Origin: Erigeron canadensis | Lineage: Eukaryota; Streptophyta; Magnoliopsida; Asterales; Asteraceae | Length of the DNA: 64,000 nucleotides | Reading direction: 5' to 3' | NCBI RefSeq assembly: GCF_010389155.1 | Contig: NC_057764.1 | Span: 682,001-746,000 of the forward strand | Shown: positions 11,544 through 22,029 of the stretch, piece after piece | How positions within the stretch are numbered: the first letter of the stretch is position 1 | How the letters are laid out: each line of letters opens with the position of its first letter | The notes under the pieces: generated by a model | Databases searched by the model: none | Told to the model about the DNA's origin: nothing | The model's input: the letters and a program-made list of their open reading frames with translations, nothing else | Made by a program: the position numbers and the translations under genes

Positions 11544-11773
11544 AGCCCCCTAGTCTAATAAAATAGACAGCGGCTGGCTATATTGTTAGACTCAAAAGAT
11601 CTTCGAGGGTTAAAAATGAAAAATTAGAAATGATAAGGGGAAGTACCTTGTATTTACCTGCGAATCTAATCCGATCACTTCCCCAATTGCTCCATTCGCT
11701 CTGCCCTAATTTTTCGCCATTTCCAGGTAACTCGTATCTTCTCCTGTAATTTTCCTTTTAATCCATCGTAGAA

Positions 11774-13656
11774 ATGGCAAAGGTAGGGCGTAGTGATTTA
11801 TCTTCCGTTATTACCCATGAGGGGTTACGGTGGTTCTGTACCACCTATTTGTCAGATTTTGATAAGGCGGTTCAGTAACCGTCATTTGGTCAAACTGTTG
11901 CAGACCCGCCTCAGGGTTATGTCAGTTTGTATGTCGCCCACGTAACCCGAGGGAATATGAGATTTCCCCTTTCCCCCTTTTTTCTGGATGTTCTTAGCCA
12001 CTATTACTGTCTATTCTCCTATATGCATCCCAACGGCGTTGCCCGTATTATTCGTTTTGAGATCCTCTGTCGTGCCTACGATGGTGAAGCAACCGTAGAT
12101 CTATTTTATGCCTGTTTCGACTTATGCGATGCTGGTGATTGGGTAACAGTTCAGAAGAAGCCCAAGGTCGATGTATTTCTTCCTGGTAGTACCGATATGC
12201 GGGGGTGGAAGAATGAGTTTGTATTTATCGAGTGCTCCATGACCCCTAAAGCTTATATATCTTTGTTAGCTGGTGAGGAGCCGACTAAGTTTAAGGAGGC
12301 AGCTCCTCCGCACGCTCTTGAATTGCCCTTATACCAGCGACTTGTTCAGAATCCAGTCAAATTTGACTGCCATCCTGACGTTGTTTTGCATCAGGCGGAT
12401 ATATTGAAGCAGTGGCCCGAAGGGGTTGATGCCAGAATTTGTGTTGGAGGAACTGGTAAGTGCTTTTATATCTTCCCCTTTGCTTGTTTTATTTAAGGTG
12501 GATATCTTCTGATATAGCTTTTTCCTTTTCTTTAGAGGTTATGTTGGCGGAATTTGTGAAAGAACCGTTGTTGGAGTGTCAGCCTAATGTATCTGTGATT
12601 GCTTCAAATCTTCGTCTATTGATCATGAGATTGTGGATGTCGAGAAGGATGTTCCACCCGCTGCTACTCCTTCCAAGAAGAGGAAGGTCTCATCGAGGTC
12701 ATCTTCCAAGGCCTCAAATGGGAAGGGAAAACCACAGTCCATTTTCGACACAATGCTATTAGGTGAACTTCAGCCTGAAGAAATGGAGCTTAGTAAGTAT
12801 CCCTTTATTGTTGTTTTTGTTCCTTCGATGTTTACTTATGGTTGCATTTTTATGTATGGCAGATGTTCCTAAGCCTGATGTAGTGGAGAATCCTTTGCTT
12901 CGTTTTGCCCCGGAGGATTAGATCCGAGAGCTTATGGCCTTAGATGCAGGGAATTTGCAGGCTTCTCATAACCAACTTGTTTATATGTGTACCTTGGTTG
13001 GGACGGTTGTAGGTGCTCGCCTTCATTTATTGGCTCAACAGCAAGAGGATTTGGAGGGGAAGTTGGCGAACTTGAGGGGGCGTCGTCGTGTTGAGAGTTC
13101 TTCTGTTTGTGAATCTTGTAATGGGGAGCAGTTATTTGTAAGTCGTTTGCAGAATGATCAGCTTTTTCTGAAGAGGTAGTTGGCTGAACAACGGGAGCAA
13201 TGTACCGTTCTTGTGAAACAACTTCAAGGGGCTCAAGCAAAGATGAATCATATGGGGTCTTATTGTGAATCCAGTAAGAAAACCTTAGATGAAAAGGATG
13301 CCCGTATCGCTGAGTTTGAGGGTCAACTGGTAGAGGCTAATCAAAGGGCTGTTGTTGCAGAGGTGAAGTCAAGAAGGATGATATCTGAGGTTATCCCCTA
13401 CGTTTGCACTGAGTTGATCAGAAGTGAGGAGGCTGGCATGTTGTTGGCGGAGGTGATGAATGCCAACCGTACTCAGGAGAGGGCGTCAGTTCTCACTCGG
13501 CTGGCGGAGGATAAATTGATTTCCCTGGCGCCGGATTTTTCTGACCAGACTGCAGAAAGAGTATCAACAGCCGAAGATGCCCTTGCTCACGCAGATCTCC
13601 CCTTTGTGATAGATATTGCTGCTGATGATTCTGCCTCAGTTGAAGATTTGCTCTAG
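11774..13656 (+). pseudogene. Antisense two-intron gene of Tat element G2
   Basis: A gene on the strand opposite to gag-pol, between integrase and the 3' LTR. Start ATG 11774. Exon 1 runs to 12455, intron 1 is 12456-12535 (GTAAG...TTTAG), exon 2 ends at 12792, intron 2 is 12793-12862 (GTAAGT...GGCAG), exon 3 ends at the stop 13654-13656. Both splices keep frame. The N-terminal half (RFPLSPFFLDVLSHYYCLFS, MHPNGVARIIRFEILCRAYD) matches by eye the Pfam family called 'putative gypsy type transposon' (PF04195). The middle has a basic SKKRKVSSR patch, possibly nuclear targeting; the C-terminal half is coiled-coil-like. Damage: stop 11876-11878, a frameshift near 12600, stops 12919-12921 and 13177-13179. 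The role of such frames is unknown. Confidence 0.72.
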
Positions 13657-13785
13657 AAGAAACCCCGCTCCTCATCTTAATCAATGTTTGTAAACATTAA
13701 TATCTTTGTTTTTTATGCTCTTTGCACATTTTGATTTCTATCTTTGTACAAGACTTATATCGGCGTGCTTGAGTTTTAACCAAGC

Positions 13786-13806
13786 TTATATATATATATA
13801 TATATA
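13786..13806. repeat. TA microsatellite in Tat element G2
   Basis: About ten TA units in the stretch between the antisense gene and the integrase 3' end, a region (13657-13992) otherwise without coding signal. Confidence 0.85.
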
Positions 13807-13992
13807 GAGATTTGTGCTATGGTTATGTCGAATTTAATGAGAGTCCTCTTACTCCGACGTTTATGAAATTTAATTGCTTGTACGTACTTATAATTATATT
13901 GCGAAAGGTTGCGACCCTGTTCGCTTAACTTTAATTTTTTATTTAAAAGACTTGCTCCAAAACTGTTGGTACATTTTCTTGGAGCTTTGTCT

Positions 13993-15360
13993 TCAATGGT
14001 AGAAACAACGAAGGTTGATTGCATTCCAGGGCCTTCCAACTGACTTGTCTTCCATATCGACCAAGTCATATGCTCCATTACCATAGGCCTGGGTCACTTT
14101 GTATGGCCCTTCCCATGTTTGGCAAAGTTTGCCTTTTTTCTCTTCTCCGCTCTGACTATTTAATCTGATCACATAATCTCCTGGCTTGAAGGTTAACTTC
14201 CGTACCCTTTTGTTGTAGTAATTTTCCACCTTTTGCCGGTAGGATGTTGTACGGATTGCCGCTATTTCCCTTCTTTCGCCCAGGATATCAAGATTTATTC
14301 GGAGGTTTTCATCGTTGTTCTCCGTTTCCATGTTAGATACTCTACAGGTAAAGATCTGAAGTTTCGTTGGCAGGACTACCTCGGATCCGTATACTAGGCT
14401 GAACGGGGTTTCTTTTGTTCCCCTTTTCGGTGTAGTCCTTAATCCCCATAATACTAAGGGTATCTCATTGACCCATCCTTTTTTAGTGGGTCCCAGCCTT
14501 TTCTCAATGCTTTTAACTAGATCCTGGTTTGTTACTTTAACCATTCCGTTGCCTTGGGGATGATATACGGAGGTAAAGTTTTGCTGTATTTTCAACCAGC
14601 TGCAGAAATCTGGGATAGTGCCTTCCGAAAAGTGTTTCCCGTTAACGGAAATAATGATGTGTGGCACCCCAAATCGGTAGATTATATGTTCAGAAACAAA
14701 TTTTTCAATGTTTTTCCCTGTGATTTCTGTCAGCGGTTTTGCCTCTACCCATTTGGTGAAGTAGTCGATTGCGACGACCAAAAACCTATGCCCCGATGGT
14801 GCTGGTGGTAGTGGTCTAACTATATCAATTCCCCATTGCGCGAATGGACAGGCTGAGATGATGGAGGTCATATCTTGTTTCGGCGTTCTACTAACGTTTG
14901 TGTGTAGCTGCCAGTTTCCACAAACTTGTATTGTTGCTAATGCGTCCTGGTGCATGGTTGGCCAGTAGTAGCCGAGTCATAATATTTTTGCTACTATCGA
15001 CCTTGAGCCAGTGTGGTGTCCACAGATCCCTACATGCGTATCCGATATTATTAAGCTTGCTTCGTTTGGCCCCACGCACCTCAGCCATAGAGTTAAAAAG
15101 GCTTTTTTGTATAAAATTCCGTCCATGATTTTGAACTGAGGCGCTTTGATTCTTATCTTTCTAGCTTCATTCTTGTCTTCTGGGAGGAGCCCACTCACTA
15201 GATACTCCTTTATAGGTTTCATCCAGTTGTTTGGGTCTTCCGTGATTGTAGTTAGTACTTCCTTTTCTTCTATCGATCGTCTTTTGAGTACTTCTATCAG
15301 TACGTCTTTAGCTAGGTGAGAGAATGTGAGGGACGCCAACTTGCTTAGTGCATCTGCCTT
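13993..15360 (-). pseudogene. Gypsy integrase of G2, catalytic residues lost
   Basis: The minus strand gives the integrase zinc-binding stretch (HVGICGHHTG; then a stop at 14977-14979 before LGYYWPTMHQD, and VCGNWQ), the core (WGIDIVRPLPPAPSGHRFLV, FTKWVEAKPL, RFGVPHIIISVNGKHF, VYHPQGNGMVKVTNQ) and the C-terminal domain (KLTFKPGDYVIRLN, WEGPYKV) up to a stop at 13993. The family uses a D,D-35-E triad. The first Asp is present (GID). The second position is Val (ISVNG instead of SDNG) and the Glu position is Lys (MVKVTN instead of AEVTN). The zinc-binding Cys pair is also incomplete. The protein would insert cDNA, but this copy cannot be catalytic. Confidence 0.85.
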
Positions 15361-16161
15361 TTGATTCTAATTTCTTCTTATGTCCTCTATCTCGAATGAT
15401 TTGAAGTAATTTATCAACTCATGGACTTTCTCTGGATATTTTTTGATTGTTGGTTGCTTCGCTTCGAATTCCCCTTGTACTTGTTTGGCCACTAACTGTG
15501 AGTCCACATATGCATGGATATGTCAAACCTTCATCTCTTTCGCTATATGGAGCTCTGCCAATAATGCTTCGTATTCCGCCTCATTGTTTGTTGTCTCGAA
15601 TTTGAATTGCAATGCGTAAGTGTACTCCTTTTTATCGGGTCCTATCAGCATTAGTCCTGCTTTGGAGCCACTTTTGCTTGAGGCTCCGTCTGTATATAGC
15701 TGCCACTTACTGCTATCAGGTTCTTCGGTGATAGTTAGTGTGCTCGAGTGGCATCAGGCTCCAGTTTCTTTGTTGTGCTAAGTTTCTGCGATGAAATCTG
15801 CCAATACTTGGCCTTTTGTTGAGCTACGAGGTCAGAATTCAATACCGTGCTCTCCGAGCTCGATGGCCCATTTGGCCATCCTTCCAGATTTTTCAAGTTT
15901 GAGTAGCACTTGTTTAATTGGTTTGTCTGTTAAGACTACGATATTATGGGCTTGAAAATACCGTCGGAGCCTTCTGACTGTGTGGACTAGTGCTAAGACC
16001 AGTTTCTCGAGCTCCGGGTATCGCGCCTCTGCTCCTTGCAATATTCTACTGATGAAGTAGATTGGGATTTGTTTCCTATCCCTTTCTGCTAATAACACGA
16101 AGCTTACACATACTTCGGATGCCGCTATATATATATATATATATATTTAGGATTTCTCCTG
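15361..16161 (-). pseudogene. RNase H region of G2
   Basis: The minus strand carries AASEVCVSFVLLAERDRKQ, IPIYFISRILQGAEARYPEL, LEKSGRMAKWAIELGEHGIE and further on QKADALSKLASL, matching the connection and RNase H domains of gypsy polyproteins. A TA tract at 16126-16146 lies within the coding region and brings a frame change and stop. Another frameshift separates 15832 from the downstream portion. Confidence 0.78.
16126..16146. repeat. TA microsatellite inside pol of G2
   Basis: 21 alternating T/A bases lie exactly between GEIL and AASEVCV of the RNase H region, in a place where coding sequence is expected. Both frames entering it from either side disagree, so its length is not compatible with an open frame. 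Confidence 0.8.
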
Positions 16162-17364
16162 CTAATGGAGATTCAAAGTCGGTAGCTCCACGATATATTT
16201 CTTCATCTGTTCGAAGGCTTCGTTAGTCTCAACGGTCCATTTGAAAGTTTTCTTGTCTATACATCCTTTGAGCATTTTAAAGAAAGGGAGTTGTTTTTCA
16301 GCTCCTCTGGACAAGAATCTGCTCAGCGCGGCCAGTTTTCCATTCAGACTTTGCACTTCCTTTATGGAGGTTAGTGGGAGTAATTGCGAAATTTTGTTGA
16401 ATTTTGACAGGTTGGCCTGGATTCCTTTCTTCGTTATGTAGTATCCCATAAACTTTCCCACTTTTACTCTGAATGAGCACTTTTTTGGGTTAAGCCTCAT
16501 GTTGATGCTTTTGAATGTATTGAAAGTTTCTTGTATATTTGTCAACAAATCTTCTTCACCCTTACTCTTGATGACCATGTCGTCTACGTAGGCTTCCAGA
16601 TTCCTGCCTAACTGATGCTAAAAGACTTTATCAACGAGTCGCTGGTAGGTAGCCCCGGCGTTTTTTAAGCCAAATGGCATCTTCGTATAACAGTATATTC
16701 CCTTACTGGTATAAAACGATGTTTTTCCTTCATCGTCTTTTGCCATCTGTATCGGGTGGTATCCTTTGTATGCGTCCAAAAAACATTTTAATCTGTATTC
16801 TGCTACGGATTCAACCTTCCAATCGATCTCGGGTAAAGGGTAGCAATCTTTTGGCGTTGCCTTATTTATATTTGTAAGGTCTACGCACATCCGCCACCCT
16901 CCATCACTTTTCTTTACCATGACGGGGTTAGCTACCCATGTAGGGTACATTGATTCCTTTATTATTCCTGCTTTCAGGAGTTCGTCTACTTCTTTCAGTG
17001 CGGCTTGGTCTCTTTCTGCCGCCAGAGATCTTTTTTTCTGGTGGACTGGGGTTAGGTGCTTATGTTCGTACAATTTGTGCTCCGTTACAAATTCTTCACC
17101 TCGGACTGATATTTTCCTGGGGACCTCTGTCATATCGGAGTATTCCCATGCAAAAACGTCCATGTTGTCTTCTAATAATTTCCGGAGTCTTGCTTTGAAC
17201 TCCGCCGGCAGTTGTTTCCCTATCTGGACTAACAGTTCTGGAAAGGCTAGGTTTATCGCGACTCCTTCTTCTTTGTCCTGCCCCTCAATCGTGGGGATCG
17301 TGATCTTCGTTTCTTCTCTGGCCCGTTTCACATCATGAACGTGTCTCCCCGTACTGCCTAGGGA
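16162..17364 (-). pseudogene. Gypsy reverse transcriptase of G2
   Basis: The minus strand carries fingers and palm motifs in order: WVANPVMVKKSDGGWRMCVD, LTNINKATPKDCYPLPEID, FLDAYKGYHPIQMAKDDEGK, TSFYTSKGIYCYTKMPFGLK, NAGATYQRLVDKVF, then the catalytic AYVDDMVIKSK at about 16570-16600 (YVDD intact) and the thumb MRLNPKKCSF and FMGYYITKKGIQAN. One in-frame stop at 16618-16620 lies just before YVDD. The frame is the same before and after it, so the copy is disabled mainly by this point change. Confidence 0.9.
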
Positions 17365-17937
17365 CTAAATCGTCCCCACCCCTTCCGGAGTCAGGAACTT
17401 AACCATGGAATGGATCGTTGACGCGACAATTCCCAGCTTCCTCATAGCCGGTCTGCCTAGCAACATGTTATAGAGCGAGGGCGACCTTACTATAACAAAG
17501 TCTAAGTCTTCTGCCCTGACTGTGGGGGACCGGCCAATCTGAACAGGTAAGCGGACTTCTCCCACCGGCTAGGTTCGTCCCCTGCAAATCCGATCAAAGG
17601 TGCTTTTGCAGAGATCATCAAACTTCGTATTTGATCCAGAAGCTGCAGAAAGCAATGTTCGTAGATGACATCACATTCGCTACCTCCATCCACGTACACC
17701 CTATGGACCAGGATATCGCAGACCATGATCTGTATCACTAACGGGTCTCCTCAAAATTTGTCAATTTCTTTGGAGCCAAAGATTATGTCTACAACGTTGT
17801 CTCCGACGTTCTTCCTTTTAGTACCTATCTTGAGGAGAGTTTGAGAAGACTTGCAGCAGTCACTTTGAACTTCTCCCGAACTGAGGTCGGCCATCTTGTC
17901 CTTTTTTCGATCGACGATGGGTTCGGTTTTGTGTGTG
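17365..17937 (-). pseudogene. Aspartic protease remnant and vestigial leader of G2
   Basis: The minus strand reads FGSKEIDKF, a stop (where TGG is likely ancestral), then GDPLVIQIMVCDILVHRVYV, then DGGSECDVIYEHCF. The catalytic triplet is DGG instead of DTG or DSG. Downstream SLYNMLLGRPAMRKLGI matches the usual ILGRP motif, and the frame stops at 17365-17367. Only about 200 bp separate this from the primer site, so a gag gene of about 1.5 kb expected for Tat elements is missing. Confidence 0.78.
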
Positions 17938-17959
17938 GGTCCCACGGATGGCGCCAATT

Positions 17960-18473
17960 TGTTTGATCAAATAATCGCACTATGGCTCCGACCTGGGTTT
18001 TGAGGATGTTTGTAGTTTTAAGAGGCGATTCGCTTGCTGTCAAAGGGTCCAAGAGGCCGCTTTACGCCTAATTTGTTTTTAGGGTTTTTTTTTCTCAAGA
18101 GGTGAATGATCTCTTGGACGTAAGCTCATCCCTATTTATAGGGGTTAGGAAACTTGGAGATTAGAAAAGGAGTTAGGGTTAATCTTTTCCTCCTTTGAGA
18201 ATACCTTGTTTCCTTCATGAAGAGATTTATGGTAATCTTGTTACCAAGCCGTGTCCGATTTTACCGGAGCTTCGATATATGTTTTATTCGGATAATCATT
18301 GGAAAGATCTATATCTAATCTCATATGTTTCCTCGGAGCTGGGTTTTTGCTACCTTGAGTTCCGAATTGATCTGGACCGGATGGAGGTCAAGCTAAATAA
18401 TCTTACCTGTACGAAGGTAGTTCTGCTTCTACTTCGGGTACGGAGCTAGGGCTCTGTATAGGGTATATCATCA
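17960..18473 (-). repeat. 5' LTR of Tat element G2 and primer site
   Basis: 514 bp from TGTTTGATCAAATAATCGC to GGTATATCATCA. The primer-binding site TGGCGCCATCCGTGGGACC (minus strand, 17938-17956) is three bases inside. TATA motif CTATAAATAGGG on the minus strand near 18133-18145. Confidence 0.9.
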
Positions 18474-18909
18474 AGGTCCACATCCACTAGATCATCATCA
18501 TTGGGATTGTACCTCTGCACTTGTGCAATGTCACCATCTAGATCAGCCATCTCCTAGAATATCATCAACGATCTCAGGATTGGCACCAGGTTGGTTAATC
18601 ACATCATCCGCAACCTGTACAACAACTTCAAGCTCATTCGGCACATCACCTTCAACTAAAACATCATGCAACTGCTCTGGAAGCTCAACATCCCCAGAGC
18701 TTCACCGTCCACTGGTTGAGGCCCTTCATAAGCTAATATGACCTCATCAGCAGGTGCCACGAAGTTGGCATTGACGATCACATTGAATAATGCAACATCT
18801 TGTGCATTAGGATCATTCTGGTATCGAGAAACAAACTCACCATAACCACGGCTGATGATCGAGCTTACTTGCTTCACTTCCCCTACAGCTTGCATATTTG
18901 GAAGTCGAG
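18474..18909 (-). pseudogene. Extra reading frame of copia A, middle part
   Basis: The minus strand continues the frame broken at 22034: LPNMQAVGEVKQVSSIISRG, YGEFVSRYQNDPNAQDVALF, NANFVAPADEVILAYEGPQP, then an acidic low-complexity stretch ending DLVDVDL. Joined through the TCGAG duplication it follows FVMMIINAR. It continues in 9798-11023 after the gypsy insertion. At least one frameshift lies near 18690. Confidence 0.65.
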
Positions 18910-18963
18910 TGATGATATACCCCTCCGGAGCTCTATTTCCGTAGGTAAATCTGCCAGGATTAG

Positions 18964-19055
18964 GGAGCTCACCTCAGTTAGAACGGAGCTCACCTCCGTC
19001 AGAACGGAGGTCACCTCAGGAAAACGGAGCTCATCCGTCAGAATGGAGCTCGCCA
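18964..19055. repeat. Iterated CGGAGCTC/CACCTC words in G3 LTR
   Basis: Near-tandem words such as AACGGAGCTCACCTCCGTC are repeated about four times within 90 bp at the LTR start. A matching array lies in the other LTR at 21000-21092. Confidence 0.75.
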
Positions 19056-19406
19056 AATAAGGAGGAAATCTCTTACTTTCTTCCTCCTAAAGTAAAAGTA
19101 AGTTTCCTTATCTTTTAATATTATAATATAATTAAATATAAGGCATGTAAATCCCATAAACATGTCTACGATATCTTACACCCAAATAATTAGGGTATCC
19201 CCCTAAAAGCCTAACTTATCCCTTCTCCTATAAAAGGAGGTCTCCCCTCACGAATAAAGGGATCAAGTTCTTTCTACGAGATACTAAGCCTCATTCACCC
19301 AAACACCTAAGGTGGTCGTCTTCTCTACGAAGCTGTCTCCACCACCAACACAAACACACCCGATCTTGTGGCGTTAAGCTTCACAGAACTTTACACCGAT
19401 AGGGAA

Positions 19407-20397
19407 TGTTATGCCTGGAAAATTTCAAGTACCAATATCTTGAAAGCCCAAGATCTTGACATCTCAGGATCTTGACACAGCGGAACATCCGGAAGATTAC
19501 TAACGTATTGTTACATATGTTATTATTATTTTCTCTTGAGTTATACATACAGGGTTGATATTATTCAATATCTCACATGGAGAAATACCTTTAACGGTAT
19601 GAAATCAAGAATACACGTGAAGAATCTCTTCAACATGCAAAGAAGACTTAGTCCCCAACATAATCGGACTTCAAGTTGAATTCAGCATGAGGCAATATAC
19701 ACTAACGGTCACTTGACCAGTCAAGATCCTTACCAACGTTCAAAAACTGAAGACGTGGAAGATCCCTACCATATCAGATAGTTAGTTTATCTCAAACGTT
19801 ATAAATAGAAGAGGCTTGATCGATCCTAGGCACTGACTTTTCACCTGCTATCACTCACTTGTATTCACACACATTTCACTTTACTCTTTTCGCTACTCAC
19901 ACACTTAGAAAGATCGATCAACCTGCTTCCACCAATTGTATTCATTTCAACGATAATTAATAAAAGAACAAGGCAGCGATCAACCTGCTTCCACCAATTG
20001 TATTCATTTCAACGATAATTAATAAAAGAACAAGGCAGGAACGATTGTTTCCTCTCGGGGTTTTTATGTCGGCGATCATTTAAGGATTAAGGGCTTTTCC
20101 TCGTCATCAAATATTGGTGTTCTTGCTCTTTACTCTTTACTTTACGCATTATTTATTTGATTCTTGCTCAATATCTTGTTTATTTTAACATATCTTCCAT
20201 TATTTACATTAGTTTGCGATTAAATTGACCTTCTTTATTGTTTAGTCGACATAATCTGTTTTCAAAAGCCTTTTTATCAACGCATCTTTGTAACTCAACA
20301 TATTTTACAAGCACACAACCTCACGAACGAAAGTTTGGTTACTTAATTGATCTAAGTCTTCGACGTAGATTATCTTAGGTGATTTTTGACTAAAACA
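19407..20397 (+). mobile_element. Solo LTR inside the G3 5' LTR
   Basis: 991 bp, starts TGTTATGCCTGG and ends TGACTAAAACA. It is flanked by a perfect GGGAA duplication (19402-19406 and 20398-20402). It splits the G3 LTR word GATAGGGAATCGCC, which is uninterrupted in the other G3 LTR. A TTATAAATAG motif near 19800 suggests plus orientation. A perfect 62-bp tandem duplication lies at 19915-19976 and 19977-20038. No internal region, no primer site. Confidence 0.88.
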
Positions 20398-21155
20398 GGG
20401 AATCGCCAACGAATCGGTCAAAACCCCTTCCTTGTTTCGATTGGAGGACCATGCAGTTCTTTGATCAAACAAATTGGCGCCATCCATGGGACCATATTCT
20501 ACATGTCCTACCTCTACCGTCGGGTTAGATCTACGACAATTAACGCCCATAAAATCCAACGGTGTCGATTATGATAAACCCTAGTATATATGTCACTGGT
20601 GAAGCCTCGTCCAGGGCGAAATCTTGTGTAGATTATCACAGACGATTCTTTGCAACCAAAAGATCAACAAGGCATGTGCTGTAATAATTATCATGAACAA
20701 AAAAACCTTGGCGACAGAAGGATCAATAAGAACACGTCTTGTGCTAATTTTCACAGACAGAGTCTCGACGACAAGGCGAATCTTGTGCATATTTAGCCTT
20801 ATAGGATAGTCTTGAAAAGGAAAAACAACCACAGCTTCCGCAAATTCGAGGACACTTTATGATCTTGGAAGGTATGCTTTCATTTGTTTATTTTTAGTAG
20901 TCTAATGCGATCTTCTGCAGATAGAATCTCCCATCAGATTGGGGGCTTGATGATATACCGCTCCGGAGCTCTATCTCCGGAGGTAAATCTGCCAGGATTA
21001 CGGAGCTCACCTCGGTCAGAACGAAGCTCACCTCCGTCAGAACGGAGGTCACCTCAGGAAAATGGAGCTCATCCGTCAGAACGGAGCTCCGCCAAATATG
21101 GAGGAAATCTCTTACTTTCTTCCTCCTAAAGTAAAGGTAAGTTTCTTTATCTTTT

Positions 21156-21654
21156 TGTTGAAACACGTTGAACCGTTCAAATCATGACCAATTCGACTAT
21201 GAAAGTGCGGAATCCATTCATAATCGACTTTGAGGTTTCTGTATAATTAATGGACATATAAACACGAATTACATGAAGAATAAGAGATAAGAACAGATGT
21301 AAAACTCGTGAATATCATTAATCATATGGATATTTTACCAAATCAGTATACATCTGACTGGCACGGGGTATAGATCTCTACCCCGTGCGCTATGAACGAA
21401 ATCTGTTGCAACTAAGATCGTTAAATTACAATTGTAACCTAATTCTAGTATATATAGGCTGTAGAAACGGGCTGGGCTTCTATCTTGTTCATGGGCTTCG
21501 ACTTCCTTCACACGAACTAGATGCCTCGTGATGACGTCATCACGAGGTGATGATGACGTCATCACGACCTTGATGATGCCTTCTCTTCATCATAATCAGC
21601 CCTTGGAATTGCATTGCAACGGACAACAAAAGCCTCTCAGAAATTGCTTCTACA
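21156..21654 (-). mobile_element. Solo LTR of copia family B inside the G3 3' LTR
   Basis: 499 bp, starts TGTTGAAACACG and ends AATTGCTTCTACA, with the perfect duplication CTTTT (21151-21155 and 21655-21659). It is over 90% alike by eye to the LTR at 23565-24041, whose adjoining primer site sets the orientation. It contains two TGACGTCA palindromes near 21532-21565. Confidence 0.88.
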
Positions 21655-22029
21655 CTTTTAATATTATAATATAATCAATTATAAGGCATGTCAATCCCAT
21701 AAACATGTCTACGATATCTTGCACCCAAATAATTAGGGTATCCCCCTAAAACCCTAAATTATCCCCCAAGATAAGTTTCTCTTATAAAAGGAGGTCTCCC
21801 CTCACGAATAAAGGTATCAAGGTCTTTCTACGAGATACTAAGCCTCATTCACCCGAACACCTAAGGTGGTCGTCTTCTCTACGAAGCCGTCTCCATTGCC
21901 AACATAAACACACCCGATCTTGTGGCGTTAAACTTCACAAAGCTTTACACCGATAGGGAATCGCCAACAAATCGGTCAAAACCCTTTCCTTGTTTCGATC
22001 GGAGGACCATACGGTTCTTTGATCAAACA

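Larger units (their letters stand above)
11029..18473 (-). mobile_element. Tat-type Ty3/gypsy element lacking gag (G2)
   Basis: LTRs lie at 11029-11543 and 17960-18473, roughly 5% different over the first 175 bases by eye. On the minus strand the order is 5' LTR, primer site, about 200 bp, protease, reverse transcriptase, RNase H, integrase, an antisense two-intron gene, polypurine tract, 3' LTR. Gag is missing. Flanks AAGTC (11024-11028) and AGGTC (18474-18478) differ at one base and are the likely target duplication. Joining the flanks restores the copia extra frame (DLVDVDLNQDIDDYV). Confidence 0.88.
18910..22029 (+). mobile_element. Non-autonomous LTR element, TRIM-like (G3)
   Basis: The LTRs are 18910-20471 and 20948-22029. 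Without the solo LTRs nested in them they are 566 and 578 bp. The internal region 20472-20947 is only 476 bp and has no coding frame. A primer site TGGCGCCATCCATGGGA starts at 20475 and a polypurine tract ATTGGGGGCT ends at 20947. The perfect target duplication is TCGAG (18905-18909 and 22030-22034). Native length is 1.62 kb. The LTRs carry a TATA box (CTATAAAAGGAGG near 19231; TTATAAAAGGAGG near 21782). The element interrupts the copia extra frame. Confidence 0.9.
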
